A stretch of 15,427 bases of DNA from Gymnopus androsaceus JB14 (Eukaryota; Basidiomycota; Agaricomycetes; Agaricales; Omphalotaceae). Within the stretch, counting starts at the first letter, position 1; the number at the start of each line of letters is the position of its first letter. Where the stretch lies: assembly GCA_009733575.1 (NCBI GenBank), contig ML769777.1, forward strand, positions 42,054-57,480, in the 5' to 3' direction. The notes under the pieces were generated by a model. The model did not search any database. It had not been told where the DNA came from and worked only from the letters and a program-made list of their open reading frames with translations. This document shows, one piece after another, positions 7,471 through 15,427 of the stretch. The position numbers were made by a program, and so were the translations under genes.

Positions 7471-7949
7471 ACCCAAATCAGAAAATCAGACCATTTCTCG
7501 CAAAGTAATAAGTCCGACTGCAGCGGGAATCCGATATCACGGCTTGCACAGCTTGCGCTTCGCTTACTTCCATCGTCTACGTTGTTCAACGATGTCGACG
7601 ATGGTTCTCACTGGATATCCTCTATACTATCTACCATCTATTGCCTCTTATATGTACTACAACAACAATATAATCAACATCAACTACTGAAGGACTTTTA
7701 CCCCCTTGCCTTTAGCTGCACTGCTGTGCATAAGAAATAGATACCAAATTTGCAAATGCGGCCCCCAGATTATCGTACAGGACTCGGTAATAATCTTAAG
7801 CACCCTGATATAACAGCCAGCTCTCGCTTAACCTCCTGGTATTGTTCTATACTGTTGCCCTGATGCTCTCGGCGCGAGAGCACATTAGCAAAAGTATGTT
7901 CTTGTCCTATTTAGCTGATTGAGGCTAATCACTCTACATCTAGCACGCA
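7471..7949. other. hAT 5' untranslated region, no gene seen
   Basis: I see no coding sequence between the left subterminal repeats and the proposed transposase start. A nested inverted repeat lies at 7570-7603 (CCATCGTC and GACGATGG, with CGTTG/CAACG inside). The transposase promoter should lie here, but I cannot point to a convincing TATA element. Confidence 0.4.
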
Positions 7950-8476
7950 ATGGCCGCGAGACCCGTGGTGTATTACGACCCACAACTCAAAGCGCAATAT
8001 CCCAGTCAACTACCCAATTCTTTTTGACCGCGTTTTTCTTTTTCTTTTTACCCCTGGTTCTTGGTTCCACCGCTGCTCTTGTGTATTCATGGGTATCAGG
8101 TACTCACAGTAATCTTCTCATCCAAAGCACTCTCGGAGCACAACCTGCAGTAATATGCAGTTTCTATGCTTATTGGTCATTTTTGTCTCTTGGTTTCCGT
8201 GAGTATCTTTTCATTCATCTGATTTTAGCTGACGGATTTTGTATGCAGTTAAGCCTCAACACCCTCATGCTCTGAATATAGTTCACTATCAGACATTTGA
8301 AATTCCATGGAGGTTTCGTCGCAATCATGTCTCGCATATGCGATTGGACCAATTGCTCAAAGTCTATTCTCCACCTTACTCTACTGCATCAAAGGCTACA
8401 TCTGAATCGGCGATGTCAGGTATGCACCGCTTTGCTTGGTGTAGTATGTACCGGTTCTCAGAAATTATTTTTACAG

Positions 8477-8778
8477 CGCCGGAGGCCAAGTTCAATATCT
8501 ACATTGACCTTCCAATTGCAGATAGTCTCTTCATCGGTGAGTCCTGCAGAAGATTCAAGAATTCCTGTATACTGAATGAAGTTATAGTGGTTACTCCGGA
8601 TACAACAGTACTTGATATCAGAAAGACTATATGTCATTGTGGTCATCTGCGCTGTCAGGAGCATGGCAATGTATACCTTTCTGCAATCCGGCGCCCCCTT
8701 CAGAATCAAGAAACAATGAAGGAGCTTGGAGTTGGATCACTCAGCCACTTTTTTATTCCACCTCGTCTTGCAGGTGGT
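8477..8778 (+). other. Ubiquitin-like domain in hAT transposase
   Basis: After splicing out 8537-8581 (GTGAGT donor, CTGAA branch site, 45 nt), the segment runs FNIYIDLPIADSLFI, then VIVVTPDTTVLDIRKTIC, and ends KELGVGSLSHFF and PPRLAGG (RLAGG at 8764-8778). Spacing and pattern follow the ubiquitin fold: a strand pair, then a helix starting at the TTVLDI position, and a tail ending Arg-Leu-x-Gly-Gly. Ubiquitin itself ends RLRGG. Whether the tail is cleaved is unknown. The call rests on pattern, not on a search. Confidence 0.6.
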
Positions 8779-9533
8779 GCACTGCCATGTAATAACATTT
8801 CTCTCTTTCTCTTTCTGTCTTCAATTTTCATATTTTCTGCTAGCCCTTGCCCAAACCAATGGATGGGATCAATGCGCTCAAAACGAGGATGGAACACTGA
8901 AGAATGCTGGAGACATTGATTTTGGACCTGATCCGGGGGCTGCTGACGATGCATTGAACTTGAGCCAGCCAGGTAACATAATTGATATCTATTTTTTCTG
9001 TACGGAGTCTAATGTGTCATTAGGCCTTCTGTGCATCCCGCTCGTAACAAGAATCAACGGATGATGCAGGCTCTTAATGATGAGAAAGAGGGGTAATGTG
9101 CCAACAGTACGCAAACGGAAACCACGCGGAACAATAATGAAGACTAAAGGCAAGGCACTGCATCTGATGCTGAAGATCTCACATATTCTGGGGATGAGAC
9201 CGACAGTGAAAGTGATAGCGACAAGGATATTCAGATCACGACGAGGATGTAAGTCATCTCTAGATTGAATTCAACTGTGATTTAATCCCAGTTGTTCAGC
9301 TCGCAGATGGACTTCCAAGTAAGACTGTTCCTGAGGGAACCACTCGCGCTGGAAAGAAGACCGGAAAGCCGAAACAAAAAAAGCAGAAGACAGATACCAG
9401 TTCTGGTGTACCTATGGCTGCCTCTAGTGCTTTGAGCATCCCCGAGACCACTAGCACAGCTGATGATGGCTCAGAGAAGGTGCGCATTGCATTGATCCCC
9501 TAATGAATCGGGTTTCTAATGCACTCCCTTTAG

Positions 9534-9790
9534 CGTACAAGGAATCCAATCTGGAATTTCTTTACTGGTACCATGGACCATGACCCAGGTCAAAAGCACG
9601 AGAATGGTGACAAGTACTTTCGTTGCCGTCATGGAGAGTCCAAGAAAGTTTTGCGAGTCTCAAAAGCAATGCGTTCATCTACTAACGGTGAGCACCTTCC
9701 ACATTGCAGCTATATTTCCTACTCAAGTCATGCGTTCAGGTCTTACCGCTCACTTGAAGACGCATGCCCCTGATATGTTTCGTTTTTACT
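9534..9790 (+). other. BED-like zinc finger of hAT transposase
   Basis: The exon 9534-9687 begins RTRNPIWNFFTG and carries YFRCRHG; intron 9688-9739 then leads into GLTAHLKTHAPDMFRFY. The aromatic start, Cys/His pair and HLKTH box match the DNA-binding BED-type fingers found at the N-terminus of hAT transposases. The Cys-Arg-His spacing is not the textbook Cys-x2-Cys, so the metal-ligand set is uncertain. Confidence 0.7.
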
Positions 9791-11580
9791 CAATCCTCAA
9801 TGCCCGAAAGTCAAAACCAACTGCAGAGGAAATCGGAGTTGCAGAGGGAACAAAGAAATTTGACAGTTGCGCAGATCTGCTGAAATTCATTGACTCTGTG
9901 TCAACCTCGGCTGAGCGACAACAGACACTTCGAGAAGCATTAAACCGTGCGGCGGAGCATAAAATTGTGGGTGATTCCTTTGTGATACTTAATCATATTT
10001 TCTACACTCACACAAAGACAACTAGAGTGAATGGGATCAGACTGTCTTTGAGAAACTCTTGATAGAGTGGGTTGTCAGCTGCGATCAACCTTTTCAAGAG
10101 GTTGAGCGTGCCGAGTTCCGCGCTCTTCTTGAGTATGTTCACCATCGATCAACTCCGCTCAAAATCCTGTCAGCGGACAGAGTTCAGCGCCGGGTGATGA
10201 AGGCAGGGGCGGAAATGGAAGAGGAGCTGCAGAACTTCTTCGAGGTTATATATGTTTCCCATTCACGTATCACTCACTAATAATCTGCACAGACTCTGGA
10301 GTGCAAGGTGTCAATTGCGCTGGATGCCTGGACGCTGCCAAATGGGTATGCATTTCTTGCAATCATTGCGCACTACATTAAAAATGAAGGTAAACTCGGT
10401 AAGTGCTTGCTCAGATAATCAATCCTTTTCTAATAGGTTTTCAGAGGAGATTCTCATTGACTTCCATGAGCTTCCGGGGGAGCATTCAGGTGATAACATG
10501 GCTGATGCTGTATGGGGAACACTTGAGAAATATGGTCTCGTCAATCGGGTATTTATTTGGATGCATTTGCATTGTATCTGATACGCTGAGATGTTTTGCT
10601 AGCTACTGGCACTCATGATGGACAACGCAACAAACAACGACACTCTTACCACGGCAATTGAGCACAAGTGTCATGAGCGGAATATCCCTTTTAATGCCAC
10701 ACATTCATGCCTCCGCTGCATGCCACATACAGTCCATCTTGCTGTTCTAAAGGTTTGTTCTTGCTCAATCATCAGCTAACTTAGCTGATAATTTGTTTCA
10801 GCTGCTTGAGGCGATTGGGGCAGTAGAAAAGGATAACAAGAAGAAGTCAGGACCATACCAGGATGCTGTGTCCGGTTCTCCATATGATGAGGAGCTTGAT
10901 GCGTACGCTGCTGGCACTGACGAGGATGGAGCCAATGTCAGTGAAGGTCCGGAACTCTCTAGCATAAAAGCATCTGTTCAGAAGGTTTGCTTTTGGCATG
11001 TTAAGTGTTTTTTTCTGATACTGACAATGTTACAGCTGCGGAAGATTTTCCGATCTGTACGATCGAGTCCTCAGCGTAGACAACACTGGTATCAGCTTAT
11101 TTCCCCAGGCCAGATTCTTGTCGGAGCCCATATGCTCATTCTTGACGTCAAAACCCGATGGTCATCGACTCATCAGATGCTTAGTGAGAGTTTGTTCGAA
11201 TGTATCTACGAGCAAACTAAATACCTTTCTAATAGGCCGTGTGCTACAGTACCGTGCACCTATTAATGTGTTCATTGATACCCATAATGATCTTCATGGT
11301 TCAGAACTTTTGCGGCGCAACTGGGAATCAATCGCCATTGTTTCAGATTGGCTGCTGAACTTCCGCTCCGCTACTAGCCAGATGTCTACAACATCTAAAC
11401 CAATGCTTTCTTCAACACATTCAACATTCTGTGGTCTCCAGCGCACGCTCAAGGAGAAACTCAAGCAGTTGCCACAGGATGCACCACCCGAACTTGTGCA
11501 AGGCTTGACGGAAGCGCACCGAAAACTGAGTGATTACTATTATAAGTATGATCACTCACCATTCTACATCTGGGCTACTC

Positions 11581-11633
11581 ATATGTTCTCTATTTTTTTT
11601 TTCCCTTTTGAGCGCAGCTAACCTCTAATATAG
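11581..11633 (+). other. Transposase intron with destroyed 5' splice site
   Basis: The exon phase demands that splicing starts after ...WAT + C at 11580, and the next exon (LDPCFNYKK) starts at 11634. The sequence at the donor is ATATGT where GTATGT is expected, so one G-to-A change removes the GT. The branch site GCTAAC and acceptor ATATAG are intact. Unspliced reading reaches TAA at 11619-11621, cutting off the last two exons. Confidence 0.7.
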
Positions 11634-11996
11634 TTTTGGACCCTTGTTTCAATTACAAGAAGCTCAAGAAGGATTACGCTAATGATCCTGGTCTTCTTGC
11701 ATACCTTGAAGAACAGAAGGTCGCCCTTTCTGTATACTTCGAGCAGTTCTATCCAACAAAGTCCTCCGAGCCCTCAGCGAACTCCTTCCCTCCTAAAGCT
11801 TCTGAATCCCAACCGGGAATAATCAACTTCTCGGATTTTGACCAGGATGATGAGGAGCCTGAAGGCAGTGAACTTGAACGTTACTTTGATGCACCGCGTG
11901 CTGCACCTCAAACAGATCCTGTCCAATGGTGGTACGCGCGCAAGGTGGAGTCTCCATGGTTGTATCAAATGGCACGGGACTTCATGGCAATACCAG

Positions 11997-12047
11997 GCAA
12001 GTAGTGATTGTATTTTACTATACTCTCAAAGCTAATTCTCATACAAG
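11997..12047 (+). other. GC-AG intron in hAT transposase
   Basis: The phase joins CCA G (ending 11996) to GC TCC GCG (12048), giving GSAVAVERIFSGG. The intron begins GCAAGT after CAG, has GCTAATT as branch site and ends ACAAG. GC donors in a strong CAG|GCAAGT context are a known minor class, but a T-to-C decay of GTAAGT is equally possible. Confidence 0.7.
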
Positions 12048-12235
12048 GCTCCGCGGTAGCTGTGGAGCGAATTTTCTCAGGAGGGAGGGATACTATATCC
12101 CTTCATCGCGCCCAATTGAGGCCAGAGACCATTCGTGTGCTCATGCTCTACAAGCATCAGCTAAGACTTAAACGCAAGACCCTCGAGGATGCTTTAAAAG
12201 CTGCTGGAGATGCTTAAATACATTTTTTTTGATTA

Positions 12236-12381
12236 CCATACGACCGTAATACCCATATTATACCGCATAACTACCTGTACCGTACCGTAAGAGGTTTTTG
12301 AAATATTTTTACGGTACGGTTCCAGGTCCACCGTCAACCGTATATGCCATATTTTGTACGGGCGTAACCGTATATGGTACG
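12236..12381. repeat. Right subterminal repeat region of hAT
   Basis: Repeated CCGTA/TACGG words (for example CCTGTACCGTACCGTAAG, TTTTTACGGTACGG, ACGGTTGACGG in either orientation) mirror the left subterminal region and probably bind the transposase. The transposase stop at 12215-12217 is only 19 nt upstream, so the 3' untranslated region overlaps these repeats. Confidence 0.7.
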
Positions 12382-12394
12382 GTGCGGATCCCTA
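12382..12394. repeat. hAT terminal inverted repeat, right
   Basis: GTGCGGATCCCTA, the exact reverse complement of 7294-7306. Confidence 0.95.
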
Positions 12395-12402
12395 TTGATC
12401 AT
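12395..12402. repeat. hAT target-site duplication, right copy
   Basis: TTGATCAT, identical to 7286-7293. Removing the element would join AAATAGTGA-TTGATCAT-TACAGTGATG. Confidence 0.95.
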
Positions 12403-12874
12403 TACAGTGATGACTTTCTCATCTACGTCAAGCAACCTACCTTTGGACCTCATTTGTTGCTAGTGTGAATCCTCATTGACATCACAAAAAGTAGACTTTG
12501 CAGATAAGCCCTTGAAAAGTCTTATAATGTAGACAAGTAAGATAAACCTCACCCATCTGGTCAACTTTTCACCCAGCCTTGTTTTAAACTTATGGTGCTT
12601 GCAAACATCACCAGCATGGTGAACTACACATGGCTGGTGAAAGTACTAAGGCCTGATAAGGCCTTTTGAGAATTTTAATACTATATAACAAAATGTATAC
12701 CAAGGCTGTATGTACTATATAATGGATGCAGTAAGTATGTATTTGTTGTAGTGATCTAATCAGTGCTTCAGTGTCAAACAACTAACTTGAGTATTGAATG
12801 GTCAGCTCTACTCTAGCATACAATGCATATACAGTATGTCATATGGGAATTAGTACTTAACGGCAGTATTGACG

Positions 12875-12913
12875 TACTTAGTGGAGTACTTAGCAGACAT
12901 ACTCCACTAAGTA
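12875..12913. repeat. Perfect 14-bp-arm hairpin
   Basis: TACTTAGTGGAGTA (12875-12888) and its exact reverse complement TACTCCACTAAGTA (12900-12913) are separated by 11 bases. The word TACTTA recurs just upstream near 12854 and again in the loop. Confidence 0.95.
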
Positions 12914-13475
12914 TGATCATACCAACATATGATAATGTGAACATGTGTGGTACCGGAGGACAGGTTTTTAATTGTAGACAGTTCACTGGCGCCCATCCGC
13001 AGTTTGGCGCTTATCTTGATTACAACTTAATTATCTCCATCATACGAACCATCTTGCAAACCATTGATAGATATGAGTTGATTTAATGGCATTATTTCTG
13101 CATAAATACAGCCAGACACTACCATGATCTATGGTTAGAAAATAAGGAAATGTCGAGCTCTTAGGAGGTCTTATAATGCCTTGTAATTTTAACTTCAACA
13201 GGTCATTTTTTAAATACTTTTTATTGCCTTACAATTGATCAAAACATATACATTCAACTATCCAGTCTTGTCAGGTCTGGTAAACTCTCATGAGATCGGA
13301 TGAAAGTTGACAAACAAGATAAGGGCTCAACAGGAGCGTTTAGTTTTTGTGATGGACATAGCTATGGCTGAGACAGGAAAGATACCAAAGTAATACTTCA
13401 TGTGGTATGGAAGAGAGTTGTTTATTGCACCCAGTGTTAGAGACTTACAATCCTAACGGCTGTGAAAACCCTGAC

Positions 13476-13644
13476 TTGAACCAAGTCAAATTGTTGTTTT
13501 AGTTTTGAGGAGTCTAGTGTGACCACCGAGAAACAACCATCTGTTGCGACTGAGCTCAGGTGTACAGGAAGCAAACTGTCTGCTGTCCTGAGTGGTTTTG
13601 CCCTACTGTTGGGAATCACTTTGTTGAACCAAGTCATATTGTTG
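13476..13644. repeat. 21-bp direct repeat pair
   Basis: TTGAACCAAGTCAAATTGTTG at 13476-13496 recurs at 13624-13644 with one change. No other flanking similarity was found that would define an element. Confidence 0.85.
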
Positions 13645-13710
13645 GTGGTTCTTTTTGTTGCCATTATTATATTGTTGCCCCTATCATTGCCCCAAATCTG
13701 TATAGATTGA

Positions 13711-13995
13711 TTAGAAAAGGAGATCCTATCCTTCAATTGTCTACCAGCATCACTTCAAGAAACACCAGTCACTTTTGAGAGACAAATAGAGTATTTTCTT
13801 TGCAGAACCTTTGACAATGCACCCTCGCTATTTAAATTGATAGCCAAACCCCCTGTGTTCCAGTCGCTTAGTGTTGATTACTCTGCACTACTTGAATCAA
13901 CGGACCAACAGCTCATTAACGGGTGCCATCAAAAGTTGACGTTCATTGGAAAGCACCTAGGCAGATTGCCATGGCAATTCAATGCGGCCACATGA
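13711..13995 (+). other. 94-codon stop-free stretch, unknown
   Basis: Between TGA 13708-13710 and TGA 13993-13995 one frame is open for 94 codons but has no ATG. It reads for example QIEYFLCRTFDNAPSLFK, LLESTDQQLINGCHQKLTF and GKHLGRLPWQFNAAT. A possible acceptor (TTTCTTTGCAG ending 13805) lies inside. It could be an exon or relic of a gene or transposon, but I recognise no family, and a chance open frame is not excluded. Confidence 0.25.
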
Positions 13996-15427
13996 CCCAC
14001 TTGCTGTAGCTACTTCTAGAGCATGGAAGGACCAAGGAGTGTTTCTCTCTGAGCCTTAGCGTTCTACCAAGATCCATATGCTACCAGGCATCTAGACTTG
14101 AGACCGCGTGGAGCTAGGAATAATAACTAGTCTCCCATTGGCAAGGAAAAACATAGAAATACTTCCGAGGGCTGTTCTGCTAAAGGAACTGGCGGGCCTT
14201 GTAAAAAGGCAAATGACTCGAGTTGATTTGGACCAAAAATCCCAAAAGTCAACCCAATTGAGGAAGACAAACAAACGAGGCAGAGGAACGTCAAGGCAAA
14301 ACCATAGTACACATGCATATATGGACATTATTTTATCTTTTCTATTTACTTACTCTGTTTCATCCTATCTTGCTCAGTTTCTCTCATTTTCCTATTTTAT
14401 TATATCTCGCTCAGTATATAAGGGTAGCTATTCTATCTCGGAATAACAAGTTAAGACTTGATACCTGAAACACAGTTCTATCTTAGGACCTGTAGTGATT
14501 CGTACATGCTCAGACGCATCTGCATCATCCTCTACAACCTTTGAAATGGGTGGCCTTCTTGTAACCTCAATAATACTGAGGCAATTCATTCTACTTCCTG
14601 GCTATTAAGTCAAGCATTCCTGGTTTTCATCCGCAAAGAGAGGTCACATCAGTCTTAGGACCGCAGGTGGAGCCTAACATGCACACCTTGACGAGCCTGT
14701 TGTTGATTAGGAAGGTCTTGGACCCAAGTGTTGGCTTGGTCTAGTTTTAGGGAGGAAGCTTCTCGGAGTGTTACCTAGCTTTACCAACAGATTCTACCCC
14801 TTGCCCACTCTTCACTGAGTGTGTTAAAAATGCCTACTCGAGTGACTTGCGCGGCGGTTGTATAAGCTTGCTAGGTAACTCACAGGATTCTCTGAGAGTT
14901 GGAGTATCATTGCACCACAATGTAAAGGCTCCCGAGATACACTAAGTCATTTATTGAGTTGGCGTACTTGACCTGTGCTTGGGTATTTCACCTCAGATAT
15001 GCAAAGTTGTTTGTTGAGTCGGCATACTTGACCCATGCCTGGGTGTTCATGCGGATACGCAAAGTGGTTTGTTGAGTCAGTGTACTTGACACGCCGAAAA
15101 TGGACAAATTTCTGCCGAGCAGAAAAGCGTGCTGATACGCGACTATTCAGTCAACCTTTCTGTACCGTAGATAAATTGAATGATATTTTACATTTAAACA
15201 ACATTGTAAGCATGATTAAAAGATCTTAAATCAATACATCAATCGGGTGATAAGAAAGGCTGGCTGATTTAAGTCGTATCGAAAGAAGTGAAAATAATAC
15301 TGATTTAAATTTTTTCAAGATAGAGGAAAGCTGAAATGAAAGTCTTCGTGTCAGTCAGCTATAATAACTAGTCGATACATTAAGTATCATTGTAATTGAA
15401 GTATTCACCGATACATGATATTTCTAC
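13996..15427. other. Non-genic right end of window
   Basis: No gene is supported. A pyrimidine-rich run (about 14330-14410) precedes TATATAAGG at 14415-14423, a core-promoter-like or LTR-like arrangement, but I find no matching LTR copy or coding region. A lysine-rich open frame at 14108-14446 has no ATG and no motif. A tandem repeat occupies 14936-15095. Confidence 0.35.
14936..15095. repeat. 58-60 bp tandem repeat, about 2.7 copies
   Basis: Diverged copies begin at 14936, 14996 and 15054. Shared words are GATAC/GATAT, AAGT, TTTGTTGAGTC or a variant, TACTTGAC, and TGGGT in the two full copies. The third copy ends after about 42 bp. Confidence 0.85.

Larger units (their letters stand above)
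7950..12217 (+). pseudogene. hAT transposase, multi-exon, probably inactive
   Basis: Cut-and-paste transposase. The start is uncertain; ATG 7950 (MAARPVVYYDPQLKAQYP) is the best candidate, but its link to later exons is unresolved. Inferred exons: 8249-8419, 8477-8536, 8582-8788, 8844-8972, 9024-9092, 9150-9248, 9300-9479, 9534-9687, 9740-9966, 10026-10244, 10293-10398, 10445-10548, 10603-10752, 10802-10984, 11036-11183, 11236-11580, 11634-11996, 12048-12217. Domains in order: ubiquitin-like (8477-8778), Lys/Ser-rich linker, BED-like finger (9534-9790), RNase-H-like core with LDAWT and MMDNATNND carrying two acidic residues, a CLRCMPHTVHL zinc-type motif, and C-terminal AVERIFSGGRDT dimerisation. 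Exons from 9300 to 11580 join in perfect phase. Lesions: phase mismatch at 8972/9024, frame change near 9219-9235, and a lost donor at 11581. The third catalytic Glu was not assigned. Confidence 0.85.
7294..12394 (+). mobile_element. hAT-superfamily DNA transposon, 5101 bp
   Basis: Full-length element with perfect 13-bp terminal inverted repeats (TAGGGATCCGCAC), an 8-bp target duplication, subterminal repeats rich in CGTA/ACGG words, and one intron-rich transposase gene on the plus strand. The 8-bp duplication and the C-terminal dimerisation motif both assign it to hAT. The ends look fresh, while the transposase has lesions. It may have moved using a transposase supplied by another copy, or decayed after insertion. 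Confidence 0.95.
12403..13710. other. AT-rich non-genic stretch
   Basis: No gene is supported. Structures seen: an imperfect hairpin near 12610-12640 (CACCAGC/GCTGGTG arms), AAGGCCT repeats near 12650-12665, the strong hairpin at 12875-12913, and a 21-bp direct repeat with one mismatch at 13476-13496 and 13624-13644. Short open frames occur without motifs. Confidence 0.4.

Noticed and set aside
7286..7690. 134-residue open frame over the left hAT end
   Set aside because: It runs through the target duplication, the inverted end and the subterminal repeats. Its composition just reflects the CGTA words.
7166..12450. Apparent duplication of AGTGATGA...CTCATCTA words on both sides of the hAT element
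   Set aside because: The similarity is short and diverged. Only the 8-bp TTGATCAT duplication is exact and placed correctly at the element ends.
12823..13086. 87-residue open frame
   Set aside because: It spans the 14-bp hairpin, has no motif and no splice context, and is of a length expected by chance in AT-rich DNA with mixed start codons.
13437..13736. 99-residue minus-strand open frame
   Set aside because: It overlaps the 21-bp direct repeat and reads low-complexity, non-motif sequence. No promoter or splice support was seen.
14108..14450. 112-residue lysine-rich open frame and LTR-like promoter (TATATAAGG)
   Set aside because: The frame lacks an ATG and any family motif. No second LTR, primer-binding site or gag/pol sequence is visible, so a retrotransposon call is not supported.

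Overview
The window looks like fungal nuclear DNA, most likely a basidiomycete. Three things point there: many 45-60 nt introns with GTRAGT-type donors, CTRAC/CTGAY branch sites and YAG acceptors; a tyrosine-recombinase retroelement; and an intron-rich hAT transposon of a type common in Agaricomycotina. This is inference from sequence style, not a database match. No complete ordinary housekeeping gene was recognised.

Layout. 1-439: nothing recognised. 440-3110: a decayed DIRS/Ngaro-like retroelement, with reverse transcriptase and RNase H in three frames, then a tyrosine recombinase with a frame break and an in-frame stop; its tail holds a 34-bp triplicate repeat and an inverted repeat. 3630-4618: AT-rich DNA with credible splice signals and exon-like pieces that do not resolve into one model. 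4619-6836: the most unusual part of the window. 7286-12402: a 5.1-kb hAT transposon with 13-bp perfect inverted ends and an 8-bp target duplication. 12403-15427: mostly non-genic DNA with a 14-bp-arm hairpin, an orphan 94-codon open stretch and a 58-60 bp tandem repeat.

Central observation. From 4712 to 6686 a 74-bp unit is repeated about 26 times. Each unit has the layout of a complete 67-71 nt spliceosomal intron: GTGAGT-type donor, CTGAC branch site, pyrimidine tract, YAG. Between each acceptor and the next donor lie exactly three bases, 26 times out of 26, and these three bases are by far the most variable part of the unit. None is a stop codon. Upstream is a 31-codon open exon ending at a GTAAGC donor (4619-4711). 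Downstream is a 50-codon open exon ending in TAA (6687-6836). Both fit the phase in which every triplet is one whole codon. The simplest gene reading is an array of 26 one-codon micro-exons separated by 27 introns. Because every micro-exon is 3 nt in phase 0, any skipping pattern would keep the frame. The main alternative is an intron-derived minisatellite that is no longer expressed as read here. Long-read cDNA would decide.

The hAT element sits about 450 bp downstream of the array gene's stop. Its transposase appears to carry a ubiquitin-like domain ending in RLAGG, a BED-like finger, the RNase-H-like core and the C-terminal dimerisation region. It shows two reading-frame problems in the N-terminal half and a destroyed 5' splice site before the last two exons, so it is probably inactive.
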